A stretch of 64,000 nt of DNA from assembly GCF_001540865.1 (NCBI RefSeq), contig NC_033627.1, positions 6,709,307 to 6,773,306 on the forward strand, in the 5' to 3' direction. The translations under genes and the position numbers were made by a program. This DNA comes from Ananas comosus. Its lineage: Eukaryota > Streptophyta > Magnoliopsida > Poales > Bromeliaceae. Shown here piece by piece: positions 21,782 through 33,200 of this stretch; within the stretch, counting starts at the first letter, position 1; every line of letters begins with the position of its first letter. Below the pieces are notes generated by a model. That model had not been told where the DNA came from. It worked only from the letters and a program-made list of their open reading frames with translations, and searched no databases.

Positions 21782-24700
21782 TGCCACGCCCCGAGCTCCG
21801 CCTATTTGGTCGAATTCGGGCCGCTAACAGACCACCGAATGGACAGAGCTTTCCCTGTACGTCCTAGGTGTCACAATCCACACAACGCAATACACGATGT
21901 TCCAACCAGGAACAGTATTGAAACACAGATTGCATAAGTATCAAAAATATAAAATGCTACTATGCTATTACAAGCATCCATCACAAAGATTTTATATTTT
22001 ACAATATTACAAATACCTTTAAGTTATTACAACTTATACAAATTACTACAAGTTTGTTTCTTTCATTTAGTACTCTTAGCTAGACCACTTCAGGGTATTG
22101 CTATCTCGGTCTCAGTGTTAGGGCGCTATCTACGGAGCTACGCCCTTTCCTCGCGCCGCCGCGCTGCTCGCGTGCGAACCTGAAACCCCAAAACCACGTG
22201 GGGTGAGAACTATATAAATATAGTTTCCAATGAGTACGGCTACCCAAGGAAAAAGCTCGACCCACGAGGTACAAAGGAGGCACTGTAACATGTTAGACCA
22301 ACAGATAATCACAAATAATTTATGTAGATAATATTTACATGTATGCCTCAATATATGCAATATGCAAATTATGCGATTACATAACAGTAGATCTACAGAT
22401 TCTACTTTCTATCTCGCTATCCATAGCTCATATCACACTAGCTTCTAAGGTTTCATCTACCTTAATCAAGCTATCGACCCGACTAGACCTAGAGTCAATC
22501 ATCCGCGAAGTACCTCGTTAAGTCAGGCTTGAGGTGAAGGACGTCTCACAAGCACCTCAGCCTTAAGTACACGCGACTATAGGTCTATCACAGGGAGAGG
22601 AGAACCATCGATCCCCGTGACCATAAGTCGCTCAAGCTCAACGGGCGAGGAGAACCGTCAAACCCGTTCGAGCTCATAACGGGCGAGGAGAACCGTCGAA
22701 CCCGTTGAATCACTACCGGGCGAGGAGAACCGTCGAACCCGTTGAATCACTACCGGGCGAGGAGAACCGTCAAACCCGTAGTTCTGATTCACTTGTTTCA
22801 TGGCATACCGGGCAAGGAGAAACATCGAGCCCGTTGAATCACTACCGGGCGAGGAGAACCGTCAAACCCGTAATTCTAATTCTATTCTTGCCAACAGCAC
22901 CATTTCTAGGGATTCCGGAACCCACTTTCACAACTTAAGGGTTTAACACTTACCCTATGTTGACGACCTTCCTATGTCTAACTCAATTTATTTCCTAGTG
23001 GTCCTTCTACCACTATAACCCATGACTTAATTCAAATACACTAAGTGTCACTATACATCATAACCTAGGTTCAATCACGCTAGGTTCTATGTCATTTCAT
23101 CTAGATCTCGGCACCTATGTTCAATGACACTAGGTTCATGTCCAACCTATGTTTAATAACACTAGGTTCATGCCACTCGATCTATGTATCATCCTAGTTA
23201 TCCTTGCCTTCATCTTAGTTATCCTTGCCTAGGATCATAGTTCACATATTCTCACTTTACACTTTATAACCGGTGAATTCTCTATTCAACCTAGAGTTAT
23301 CAACCAATACTCAATTCATGTGAATTTAGCATGTTCACAATATGTCAATATTCATATATGCTCTAGCATTAACCACAATGTATTCGTATGCATATTTCAA
23401 CGGTAGGTAACATTAGCTAATATATCATAATTGATGCCTTCACTTTATCATTCATAACCTACCACTATACATATATGCATCAATAAAAACCATACATTAC
23501 TTTGGCATGGAAGTGACCTAATCGCTTCGGTGAAGCACAACCCACCTTTAGTTGATACCGGAATGTGAGAAATTCACTTCCCGCACTTTACGGACGACCG
23601 CAATCCTTGCGCGCGACAACTTGAGCTAATATGAGGTTTTCCTCACTAGCTTGCCGTAGGCTCATCGGAATGTCGATCCAAGCTTTCCAACGCGTTCGCC
23701 TTGCCCTCAATTAGGTTTGTACGCGATCAATTCCAAGCGAGAACCTCAATCATACAAAAGTGCATTATCGATCTTAGGTTTCCATTTAACCTATTGTCAA
23801 CCCTTTTATACAGGTTCTACAAGAACCTATAGAGTACTACAAACTCTAACAATTTAAGGACTTCAACCAATTACTGTAGGCATACGAGAGACCAACTCCT
23901 GTTACCCCTCAATCCTAAAGCTTCGCATCCACCCAGAAGCTCACAGGTTACATTCACAACATATAGCTTTTCTATAGGTTTCCATCGCAATTGAAGTTCC
24001 AATACCCCAAGGACCTGCAACTAAGGGGTTGAAGAGATTTACACCAATCCCCTAATCAAAATCCTGCATAAATCCTACGTAAACTTTGGTTGTTTACTCC
24101 TAGCTACCAAGGCCAATACACAACACATAGCTCACAAGTTAACTATATATCCTATAGTTTACTATAGGTCCATCTATAGTTTTTATAGGTTTATCCATGA
24201 CTCACAAGTTAACTATATAACCTAATCAAATTCCAGCTGAGAATTAAATTAATTACCTCAGGCTCGAAGATTCCAAGGCTGGGTTTCCACTTCGGCAGCT
24301 CCAACACGACCAAAACACCAAGCTGCCACTCTCCAACAAATTCCCTCCTCTACTTTACTTCTATGGTTGAGAGAGAAAGAGAGGGGGATTTAGATAAAAT
24401 AGAGGTTGTAGGAGAAGGTCCCTCGTACGTAGACATGTTCAGGTGAACTGGGGTGAAGTGATAAGGATAAACAATTGCACTTTAACCCCTCAATTCAGCA
24501 AAAGTGCACTGCAGTCCTGCTGCAGATTTCTCAGGCTGGTACCTCACTGAGGTACCCGAGGTACCTCACTGAGGTACCCAGTATAAAATCCGCACTTGCA
24601 GATTTCTGACAGCAGCAGCAACAGTAGCCCATTTCAGCACTTCAATCCACTTCGAGCACCTCTAATCACTTCCACAATATACTAATGAACCTCCACAAGT

Positions 24701-25012
24701 CACTAATTTGGCTCAGAAGCAATCTAATTTCATTTTGGCATTATTTTGATCAATTTGATCACAATTAGCCCGTAGTCGAAAATTCGACATATTACACTCA
24801 CCTTGATTTATTTAATCAAGGTTAACTCTATAATCCGAAAACTCCTTTTACATTTCGTTTCGCGCCCAATTTGCGCCGAAACACTCATTTATCTCCGGAA
24901 TTCATTCCCACGCATCCAAAATTACTCGGGAATGATGCACATTTAATCCAAACTTCTCTTTGATCCTTTAGATCAAAGTTAGCACTACAACTCAAGGTTT
25001 CCATATATTACA
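21782..25012 (-). repeat. 5' LTR of E1 (3.23 kb)
   Basis: It runs from TGTAATATATGG (25012) to GGCGTGGCA (21782) on the minus strand. A ~400-base deletion relative to the 3' LTR is filled by a 22-base copy (24201-24222) of text found at 24131. Confidence 0.85.
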
Positions 25013-25208
25013 CTTCTGGTGCTGGATTAATCCACCATGGGCCAAATGTTTTGCAGTTCTACTATCTATAGTCTTACGACGGTCCATTCAGCTTTTTGTT
25101 AGTATCACTGAAAGCTTTGCTTTGTTCTATGCATGTCCTACTAGGAATATCCATGCTAAAAGCATTTTCCGTTGGTATCCCTGTTTTTGTGTATAAATAC
25201 TCTTGATC
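25013..25208. other. Single-copy spacer between E1 and the Copia element
   Basis: No repeat match within the window. It contains TGTATAAATA near 25190, but no downstream gene survives. Confidence 0.4.
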
Positions 25209-25213
25209 GGGAA

Positions 25214-25911
25214 TGTTGGGAATCCGGTACTCGCCCCGGTACCGGATCTTGTGAATCCGCAACCCGCTCCGATACCGACTGCTGTGGATTCGGTACCGAT
25301 TGTTGGGATTCCGTAACGGAAGCGTCGAATCGGGTTTTTACCATAAACCCGTTTCCTCAGCAAAAGCTGATACAATCACAAAAGAGAAAAAAAACTAAGA
25401 CAGAAAATATGCGGGTAAAATAAGATTCATTAAATAAAAGAAGATTACACCTGACTCCTCTTCTGCAATTGAGTAGTTACAACCCGAGTCCTCTTTTTGA
25501 ATCTCTCCTACCCTTCTCTCGTCTTCTATACCACAAAGAAGACAATCCTTCACATACACCTGTACACTGGGTGCACTCAACTCTTGGCTATTCTTTCTCA
25601 CTCTCTCTTTTTCTCTCTGGTACGACACACCCAAAAGACTTTCCCTCTCTTGGCAGTACTACTCCCCTCAATAGCCTCTAATGCATTATATATAATGCTC
25701 AACCAAAGATGTACTCCTAATATATTTAAGATTCCGACTTTAATTAATATCTAAATCTATCTTAATTAATCTCTAATAGATTTAAATATTAATCCTAATC
25801 TAGTTAGGTTTATCCTTTAATTAATATTTAAATCTTAATTTATCTCCAACAGATTTAATATTAATTCTAATCCAATTAGGATTCAACTACAAATCTAACC
25901 AAATCCTAACA
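25214..25911 (-). repeat. 3' LTR of the Copia element (698 bp)
   Basis: On the minus strand it begins TGTTAGGATTTGG and ends CCCAACA. Its first 170 bases recur at 29284-29453. Confidence 0.85.
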
Positions 25912-25924
25912 ATCTCCACCTTGG
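25912..25924 (-). other. Polypurine tract of the Copia element
   Basis: CCAAGGTGGAGAT directly precedes the LTR TG, a typical Copia arrangement. Confidence 0.8.
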
Positions 25925-25957
25925 TTGGATTTGTAGTCTTCAACTGCCGCGTCGAGC

Positions 25958-26716
25958 TCACCATACAAGCTCTATCTTGAGCTTGTCTCCTCCGCTCGGT
26001 GTCGCCGCATCCGTCGCTTCGCCTCGAGCGACTGCACCTCCGCGAATTTTTGGAACCCAAACCGTCTTCGCTCCTGTTCTGACTGTGCTCCCGTTCAGAA
26101 CATACAAGTTCCCACGCTTGTTCGCCTCGCACAAGACCCGATCTCATTTTCGGACCCTCATAGCTCCACCTGAAGCCAAAATATTGCAACCCTTCGAGTC
26201 CAACGCGCCTAACGAGATCAAATTTCGCCTTAATCCAGGAACGTGTCGCACACCTGTCAGTGTCCTCACGACCCCATCGTGCATTCGGATCTTCACCGTG
26301 CCGACTCCCAAAACTTTGCACGCCATCCCATTCCCTATTAGAGCTTTTCCACCCTTGATCGCTTTATAGATGGCAAAAGACTCCTTCTCCGGGCATACAT
26401 GAAAGGAACACGCCGAATCGAGCATCCATGCGTCATCCGAAATTTTCGCACCTCCGGTCGCTGCATATAGCATGTCAGAATTGATCATCTCCATTTCTAC
26501 CGCCTGCGCCATCGCTGTTATCGCCTCGTCCTGGTTCACGACAGTTTTCTCCTTCTGTTGCTTTAACTCCTTCAGATCATTCTGAAATTCCCGACAGTTG
26601 CGCTTAATACGCCCTTTCCTATGACAGGAAAAGCACTCCACCGCGGATAGCGGCTTCTTCTGTCGATCTCCGATCGCTGATGTTGTCGCCTCCTTCTTCG
26701 CTCTCACCACCAAAGC
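25958..26716 (-). pseudogene. Copia gag-protease remnant
   Basis: Translation from 26716 gives a basic stretch, then the zinc knuckle CFSCHRKGRIKRNC, in which the conserved His of CX2CX4HX4C is an Arg. A linker and the aspartic-protease motif WMLDSACSFHVCP (catalytic Asp in DSAC) follow, then the LISLGALDSKG segment usual in Tork/TNT1-like Copia proteins. A TGA at 26144-26146 interrupts the frame, which then continues through CEANKRGNLYVLNGSTV to a stop at 25958-25960 close to the polypurine tract. Everything between the protease and the 3' end of the element has been deleted. The ATG-started frame upstream of 26716 begins inside an unrelated LTR fragment and is accidental. Confidence 0.85.
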
Positions 26717-26900
26717 TGTAAGGTACCGGACTTCTAAAATCATTAAGTTACGGTGTACATTTGGTTAGAGAGCCATTTGAAGGGTTCCGGTGAAGTTCGG
26801 TGGAATGTAACATACCGGATTTTAAATATAAAAGTGAAAATAAATAAAAATAGTGTGAGATACTATTTTATTGGATTTAGAGAAGTAAAATATAAGTCAG
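26717..26900 (+). mobile_element. LTR-B fragment inserted in the Copia element
   Basis: It starts TGTAAGGTACCGG and is the inverted match of 15240-15419. It ends at the N at 26901. Confidence 0.75.
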
Positions 26901-26901
26901 N
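26901..26901. other. Assembly gap (single N)
   Basis: The base is N. A plus-oriented LTR-B start on the left meets a minus-oriented LTR-C interior on the right. Confidence 0.9.
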
Positions 26902-28179
26902 TCTTTACATCATAACCTAGGTTCATTTACACTAGGTTTTATATTCTTTCTCCTAGATCTCAACTCTAGGTTTACTTACTTGACCTATGTCCAATGACAC
27001 TAGGTTAATGTCCGACCTATGTTCAATAACATTAGGTTCATTTCATGTCCAACCTATGTTTAATAACACTAGGTTCATGCCACTCGATCTATTCATTATC
27101 CTAGTTATCCACGCCTAGGATTATAATTTGCACATTTTCATTTACTTTGTTACCGTCCAGATTTCTACTCAATTGGAGTTGTCGATTTATACCCAATTCT
27201 TAGGGATTTAACATGAGGTTCATAGTTTACATATTCTCACTTATCTTGTTACCATCGAGATTTCTAATCAACTAGAATTATCGACATTCATATAGCTTGA
27301 ACTATAGTACATTCACTTTCATATATGTTTAGACATAGGCATCAAACTTCCACTTTTATGTGGAAACAATTATGTAGGCTTTAGCATCTATGTTCATAAT
27401 TCATATTCAGTTTACATGCCCTTGGCATTTACAGGTTCAACATTCATATATCATATGTTTGCTCCTATGAATTTAGCATAACCATGCATCTAGCTTTCAC
27501 GTTCATATATCGACAATTATATGTATCTAGCATGATCTACAATATATTCATATGCCTCTAGCATGTTCATCATCTGATTACCATTATACATCATCTAGCA
27601 TTAACCATAATGCATTCATATGTTATTAATCATATATGCCTACTCATATGCAATTAGCATTAATGTTCATATGTCGACAATCATATTCATATATGCGTCA
27701 AATGAAACCATATTTTACTTTGGCATGGAAGTGACCTAATCACTTCGGTAAAGCACAACCCACCTTTACTTGATACTGGAATGCGAGAAATCCGCTTCTC
27801 GCACTTTCCCGAGAACCGCGACCCGCGCTCCCGACAATTGTAGCCGAGAATGTTCTTTTGGCGATATCTTCACGTAGGCTCGACGGATTGCCGAACCGAT
27901 TTCGCCAACGCGTTTGTTTTACCCTCAATTAGGTTTGTACGCGGTCAATTTCACGTTAGGACTTCAATCCTGCAAAAGTGCATTCTCGAGGTCAGTTTCT
28001 ATAGAAACCTGTTTCTATGAAATTTCACAATTTACATAGAGTAATTCAACTCTTTACTAGCCCAAGAACCTCAAAACAATTAGTTTAGAGGTCTCACATC
28101 AATCCCTAATAAAGGATTACAAAAATCTACCCAAATAATTCAATTCCATCTTTCTCTCTATCTTATTTTCTTTCTTTCA

Positions 28180-28192
28180 TTTTTCTTCTTAT

Positions 28193-28224
<32 letters not shown>

Positions 28225-28270
28225 TTCTTTCTTGCTTTCTTCCTTTTCTTTTCTTTCTTTCTTTCTTGCT
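28180..28270. repeat. (TTTC)n microsatellite
   Basis: About 90 bases of TTTC/CTTT repeats adjoin the CTG-rich tract inside LTR C. Confidence 0.9.
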
Positions 28271-28690
28271 TCCCCTGCAGCTGAGCTGCTGCTGATGCTG
28301 CACTACTGCTGGCAGGGCTGCTGTTGCTGGCTGGCTACTGCTGCTGCTGACAGCAGCTAGGCTGAGCTGCTGCTGCTGCTGTGCAAGCTGCTGCTACTGC
28401 TGCTGTTGACTGTTGCAGCTGCTGCTTTAGCTGCTGCTGCTGCTGCTGTGCTACGCATGCTGCTGCTGCTGCTATGCAAGCTACTGCTGGCTGCTGCTGC
28501 TGGTGGCTGTTGCAGCTGCTGCTGATGCTACAGCTCCAGCAGCTGCACATGCTGCTGGCTGCTACTCCAGTAGCTGCTGCTGTTGGTTGCTAGTGTTCCA
28601 GCAGCTGCTGGTGTTACTGCTGCTCCAGCAGCAGCTTGCTGCTGCTGCTGAACTACTATTGCTGCTGCTGCTGCAACCAGTAGCAGCAGG
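28271..28690. repeat. Imperfect CTG/CAG-rich tract (~420 bp)
   Basis: Runs of CTGCTGCTG interspersed with GCT and CAG variants are open in several frames on both strands; these are simple-sequence artefacts, not genes. The same place in the E1 LTR holds only a short CAGCAGCAG motif (18260-18275). Confidence 0.85.
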
Positions 28691-29283
28691 GAGAGAGATG
28701 AGAGGGAGAGAGATGACAGGGAGAGGTAGAAAACTACAATTCTCACCTCTTTCTTCTTCTTTTTCTTCTTCTTCTTCTCTTTTCTCTTCTTATCTTCTTC
28801 TCTCTCTCTACGTATGGAAGATGAAGGGTGCAGAGGGGATAAGAATGGAGGGGATAGCCTGGCTGGTTAGTGGAATTCCACTAACTTGTCCAATTTACCA
28901 TAATGCCCCTCGACTAAATACCATTTAGCGACACGGATCAAATACCTTTCGCAAGCTCTTCCGAAAGTCCGATTGAGCTCAAATTTGACAGGCATGTTCA
29001 GTTTTACTTAACAAGTCCACCAAAACTTCACAGTTGATTCGGAGATACCACAATTTATCCTCACGCCTCACTTTAATTCTTTTAATCAAAGTTAGCGTCG
29101 GAAATCAGAAACTTCTCTTTACTTTTCGTTTCGCGCCCAATTTGCGCCGAAACACTTATTTATCTCTAGAATTCATTCTCACGCGTCCACAATCACTCGG
29201 GGAAGATGTCCAAATAGCTCAATCCTCACTTTGATCCCCTAGATCAAAGTTAGCATCGCAACTCAAGGTTTCCATATATTACA

Positions 29284-29453
29284 ATTAATATATAAATCTA
29301 TCTTAATTAATCTCTAATAGATTTAAATATTAATCTTAATCTAGTTAGGTTTATCCTTTAATTAATATTTAAATCTTAATTTATCTCCAACAGATTTAAA
29401 TATTAATTCTAATCCAATTAGGATTCAACTACAAATCTAACCAAATCCTAACA
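29284..29453 (-). repeat. 5' LTR remnant of the Copia element
   Basis: These 170 bases match 25742-25911 with few changes. The rest of the 5' LTR, its primer site and gag start were lost around the LTR-C insertion and gap. Confidence 0.85.
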
Positions 29454-29458
29454 GGGAA

Positions 29459-30070
29459 GTCATGCAAAATACGTTCTTCAAGGGGGAACATGGCATTTTA
29501 CCTTTTTTTCTGGCAGGGTTTATGCAAAATAACCCTAGAATTAAAGCTGAGGAAAACTTTAGAATTAATGTTGCTTCCTCCAGCTCTATTTAGTTTAATG
29601 AAATCCACATATATCCAACTTATTTCTCTGCGTGAGACTTTGATTTCATTCACAAACTAGACCAGGAGTGATGAATTCAATTAGGTATGTTATTAAGTAA
29701 TCTGAACTTGTATAGGGACTAAACAGACCTTAGTGGAGATCAACCAATGTGGCAACTGGCTAAACGTTCCGAATTTTGGTATGGATGTTTCCAATTATTT
29801 ACATTGTCATGGAGCATTTTACGAAACAGATATAGAAAAATATTTAACTGAAATGGCAAATAGTAAGGCCATCAATACACAATCACAATAAAATTATAGA
29901 AAATTATTCAACTGAAATACAAACTGGTTCCAACTAATAAGTGCCTCAATTCAAAAATCAACAATTAATGCTTGCAAAAGCATGGATATATAGCGTTTAT
30001 TCTGATGTAAGAGATGGAAAGAGTGGACAGGAAAGAGAAGTCTCTTTTTGTTTTTTTCTGTCTCGAGTCT
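29459..30070. other. Spacer downstream of the amine oxidase gene
   Basis: No gene is seen. The part adjacent to 30071 should be the amine oxidase 3' UTR. Confidence 0.5.
29996..30001 (-). terminator. Candidate poly(A) signal of the amine oxidase gene
   Basis: AATAAA on the minus strand, 70 bases after the stop codon. Confidence 0.5.
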
Positions 30071-30272
30071 CTAAGAATTGGTACAGTTTGGAAGATTTAC
30101 ATGCTTATTCGGCAGAGTCTTGATCAGCTGATTACTCTCGAAGAAATTGGAAGGCCGGAGTTCAAAACCACTGCTTAACGTCGGCATCAGTGGAAAGTCT
30201 TCTTGGTAAGGAATGTGATGAAAGCCAGCCGTATACCATAACACAATATCTGCATTTTCAATCCTTCGATTC
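30071..30272 (-). CDS. CuAO: Amine oxidase exon 5
   Basis: It encodes residues 609-675 starting [14 protein letters not shown], with the third copper ligand His628. It ends [18 protein letters not shown]... and TAG at 30071-30073. The acceptor is TTGCAACAG. Confidence 0.92.
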
Positions 30273-33200
30273 CTGTTGCAATCATCGCAGATTTTGTTCC
30301 CGAGAAAAGCAATATTAGAACACCATTCAGTTTTATCACTATCAGTAAAAAAATATTGATTTCCTGTCTGCGTATACTGGAACAAAGTTACTTCAGAACT
30401 TGAATACTTTAAAGTGCATAATTTGACCATAATTTACGGCTAATTTCATAGAGTATCTAATCGATAGTGTTTTCTAATATATTTTGTGGAGTATTATCAC
30501 CAGAATAATATTAACTCTATAGCTTTAACTATTAATTTGTTTTCTTTTTCTTTTTTTTCTTTTTTTTTTTTTTGAGAGAAAAGTAGTAGCATATATGCTA
30601 CCGCTTCATTTTTTTCCTTTTTTTTTGTTCAATGTCTAGGAATATTTCAGACAAAATGTAGGAGGGTATGGAGACCCCCTCACCTGCAGGCCATTCTGAA
30701 ATGGGCAAACCCTAAACTTCCAATTTTTTTATTTGAGTTCTTCTAGTTTATTTATCTAAAATTTTGTTCAAACTTAGTGGGTCTATTAGCTATTAGTTGT
30801 TAATTGTTCTAGTCTCGTTTGCTAAAAGGTGATCAAAGCCATTAAATTTGATAAAATCACTCACAAATTTGATAGAATTCCCAATTTAGTTGAAAAAAGT
30901 CACTCAATTGTAAAATATTAAAAGTTGAGAAGGTGCCAGTTCAAAAAAATTAATAAATGAAATTGAGGGGGTCATTGCAGAATTAGCTATAGATGAGGAG
31001 GCCTGCATGCATTTTACGTAAAAAGAGTCACAATTATGTCGAATCTGTTGAGTCTGCCTACTAGGAAATTGTTTCCTATTGTTTCCATCAGTTGATGAGA
31101 CTTGGAAAAGCGTAGAATCATAGTTGCAGAATCTAGCTAGTTTCTAATGGATCATTAAAAAGCCAGACTCATTATCGCACAATTTATATGCAGCTATCAC
31201 TAAGATAAAAAGCTAGACTCATAATAGCACAAATTTAGTTAGTTTCTAATGGATCATGTAAAGAGTTTATGTGCAGCTATCACTTACGATGAGTTTGGCT
31301 CTGGTTACTGTGAAAAATTTAGTTAGTGTGCAATTGTTGTACCTACGGTTCAATTCGGCCAGCAGTTGCTGAGCATACATTATTAGTTCTAATTGTACTC
31401 TTATCTCATTTTCTGTTAATTTTGCTTGTCAATTCTCTTTTGGCAGTTTTTGCTTACCTTTCACTCCAGGTGGCCAAGCTATCATCCCCTCTACTCTGGT
31501 CGGTGTAAAGCCCGGCCGCCCACTTCTCCGACTTGTTATACGCCGTCACCCACACTTGCTTCTTCGTGTAGCTCGCCCTTATCTGAGGATAGTCGTCGTC
31601 CGACAGTAGTGAAGCAGCGGGCGCACCATGGCTGATAATCCGGTACCCGACTTCGTTCCCCAGACGGGTCTTCTTGTTAGGGTTCACGACCAGCAGCTCA
31701 GCCGGCTCGGACCCGAGCTCGACTCGTGCGTCTGACTCGGTCTTAGCCGTCTCCTTGACGATGGTCCAGTAGCTCTTCCTCGGCGAGCTGCCGTCAGTCA
31801 GTCTCACCGTCTTGAGCCGTGATTTAACAAAAGAATTCTCCGTGCCATCAATGTCGAGATCGAGATAGCAGGTAACGAAATGGTCGTGGTAGACACCGAT
31901 GGTGTTCTCGGCTATTAGGGTCCCATGCTGGTCGCTTACTATTTGGTTTGTGTGGGTGTAAGGTGAGCCCTTCACTTCCAGAATGCCCGTCGGTGACACC
32001 TGCATTGAAGATTAATTAAGAACAAGACAAAATTATTCATACTGTGCATGCATGTAGTTCTTAATTATGATACCTCAATATTCCTGAGGCCGCGGATAGA
32101 GAAATTTATATGTGATGAAACAATTACGATTAATAATCTAGATTAAAGTAGCTAGTTTGAGTTGACGGTTTTGGCCCAACAAGTTATAGGTGCCAGTGAG
32201 TCCAATCGTCATAATTACTATCAGAGTGATCAACTCATCAATTGAAAAAATAAGATAGGTTTCAAATTAACCGCTTGATAATTTTCAGCTATATATATAT
32301 GTGATGCATATGATAATATGAAAGTATGTGAGAGCTAGGCATATATGTACGTGATGGGCATATTAGGATTAAAAATTTAGATTTAAGCATTTTCGATCGG
32401 TGGTTTAGATTCAACAAATTATTAGTATTAGTAGGCTGAATCGTTATAACTTTTTTGGTGCTACCTACAAATAAAAGGTTTGAAACAAATACAAATTAAG
32501 GGGTCAGAAATGTTGTCCTTTGGACTGCTTGTGGACAGGAGTAGCTTATCGATCGGGTCGATTAACGTAGTTTGCAGTTTCTTGATGCAGCAATTGAAAG
32601 GTTTGGAATATGTGCGAGGTAGAAATTAATGTAGCTATCACAGGCCATTGTGCAATAGCGGCAAACACGCCGGAGTGCTTGCCAACAGGGATTAATTGCT
32701 TATGGGATTCCTGTACTCTACCGGAATGTTCGGATTGTGTCGAACGGAGGTGGGTACTGCAAGGGTTCTTTAATTTTGAGTCTTTACTTGAATAGAAGTT
32801 GTTCACTGGAAAGGGAGTGCCCCAGAAAAATCTTACCACAAACTTAATGGAGCCACTGGTCTTGAATTCCCAGTCGAGAACATAGTCATAATTTCCAACA
32901 GTCGAAACCATCCTCACCACCAGACTCACATCCGGCCGGACCTCCGTGATCTGCATCACATCCCGCAAGTTACCGGAGAATATCCAACAACGGCCTAATT
33001 AAACTCAGGTGGTAGTAGTATTATAGATATTGACAGATCAAGAATTATTAATTGTTATGAAACCGGACTGTCGTAATAATTTTGAAGTGCTTACCAACTC
33101 CCCAACAATCCCTGTTTCAGTATGCCGCCACGAGGGATCTCCGGCGTAGCGCTCAAATATGCAGAATACCCTCTCGATTTTGGCGGGCTTCCCGTCCTGC

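Larger units (their letters stand above)
15420..25012 (-). mobile_element. Gypsy-type LTR element E1, gag only (non-autonomous)
   Basis: Order on the minus strand: 5' LTR (25012-21782), primer-binding site, gag remnant, ~1.6 kb non-coding, polypurine tract, 3' LTR (18661-15420, cut by E2). The internal region is only 3.1 kb, and no protease, reverse transcriptase, RNase H or integrase coding is visible in any frame. By eye the LTRs differ at few positions outside indels, suggesting a fairly recent insertion despite the broken gag. That pattern fits a LARD-like element mobilised in trans by an autonomous relative. Confidence 0.8.
26902..29283 (-). mobile_element. LTR of family C (E1-related), truncated at the gap
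   Basis: It begins TGTAATATATGGAAACC on the minus strand at 29283, like the E1 LTR, and shares the CTAGGTTCA repeats and the CACTTCGGTAAAGCACAACCC block. It is inserted in the Copia 5' LTR at an ATTAATAT site. It differs from E1 by a huge CTG-rich expansion. Confidence 0.75.
25214..29453 (-). mobile_element. Copia-type element, internally deleted, with nested insertions
   Basis: The ends are TGTTGGG (25214) and CCTAACA (29453), flanked by the perfect 5-bp target duplication GGGAA at 25209-25213 and 29454-29458. Minus-strand order: 5' LTR remnant (29453-29284), insertion of an LTR-C copy, an assembly gap, an LTR-B fragment, a gag-protease remnant, polypurine tract, 3' LTR. Integrase, reverse transcriptase and RNase H are absent. 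Confidence 0.85.

Noticed and set aside
26144..26743. Continuous 199-residue protein starting MILEVRYLTA
   Set aside because: Its first codons come from an inserted LTR-B fragment; only the part from 26716 onward is Copia protein.
28335..28928. Overlapping frames rich in Ala, Gln, Cys and Leu
   Set aside because: Produced by the CTG/CAG repeat on both strands; simple sequence, no gene.
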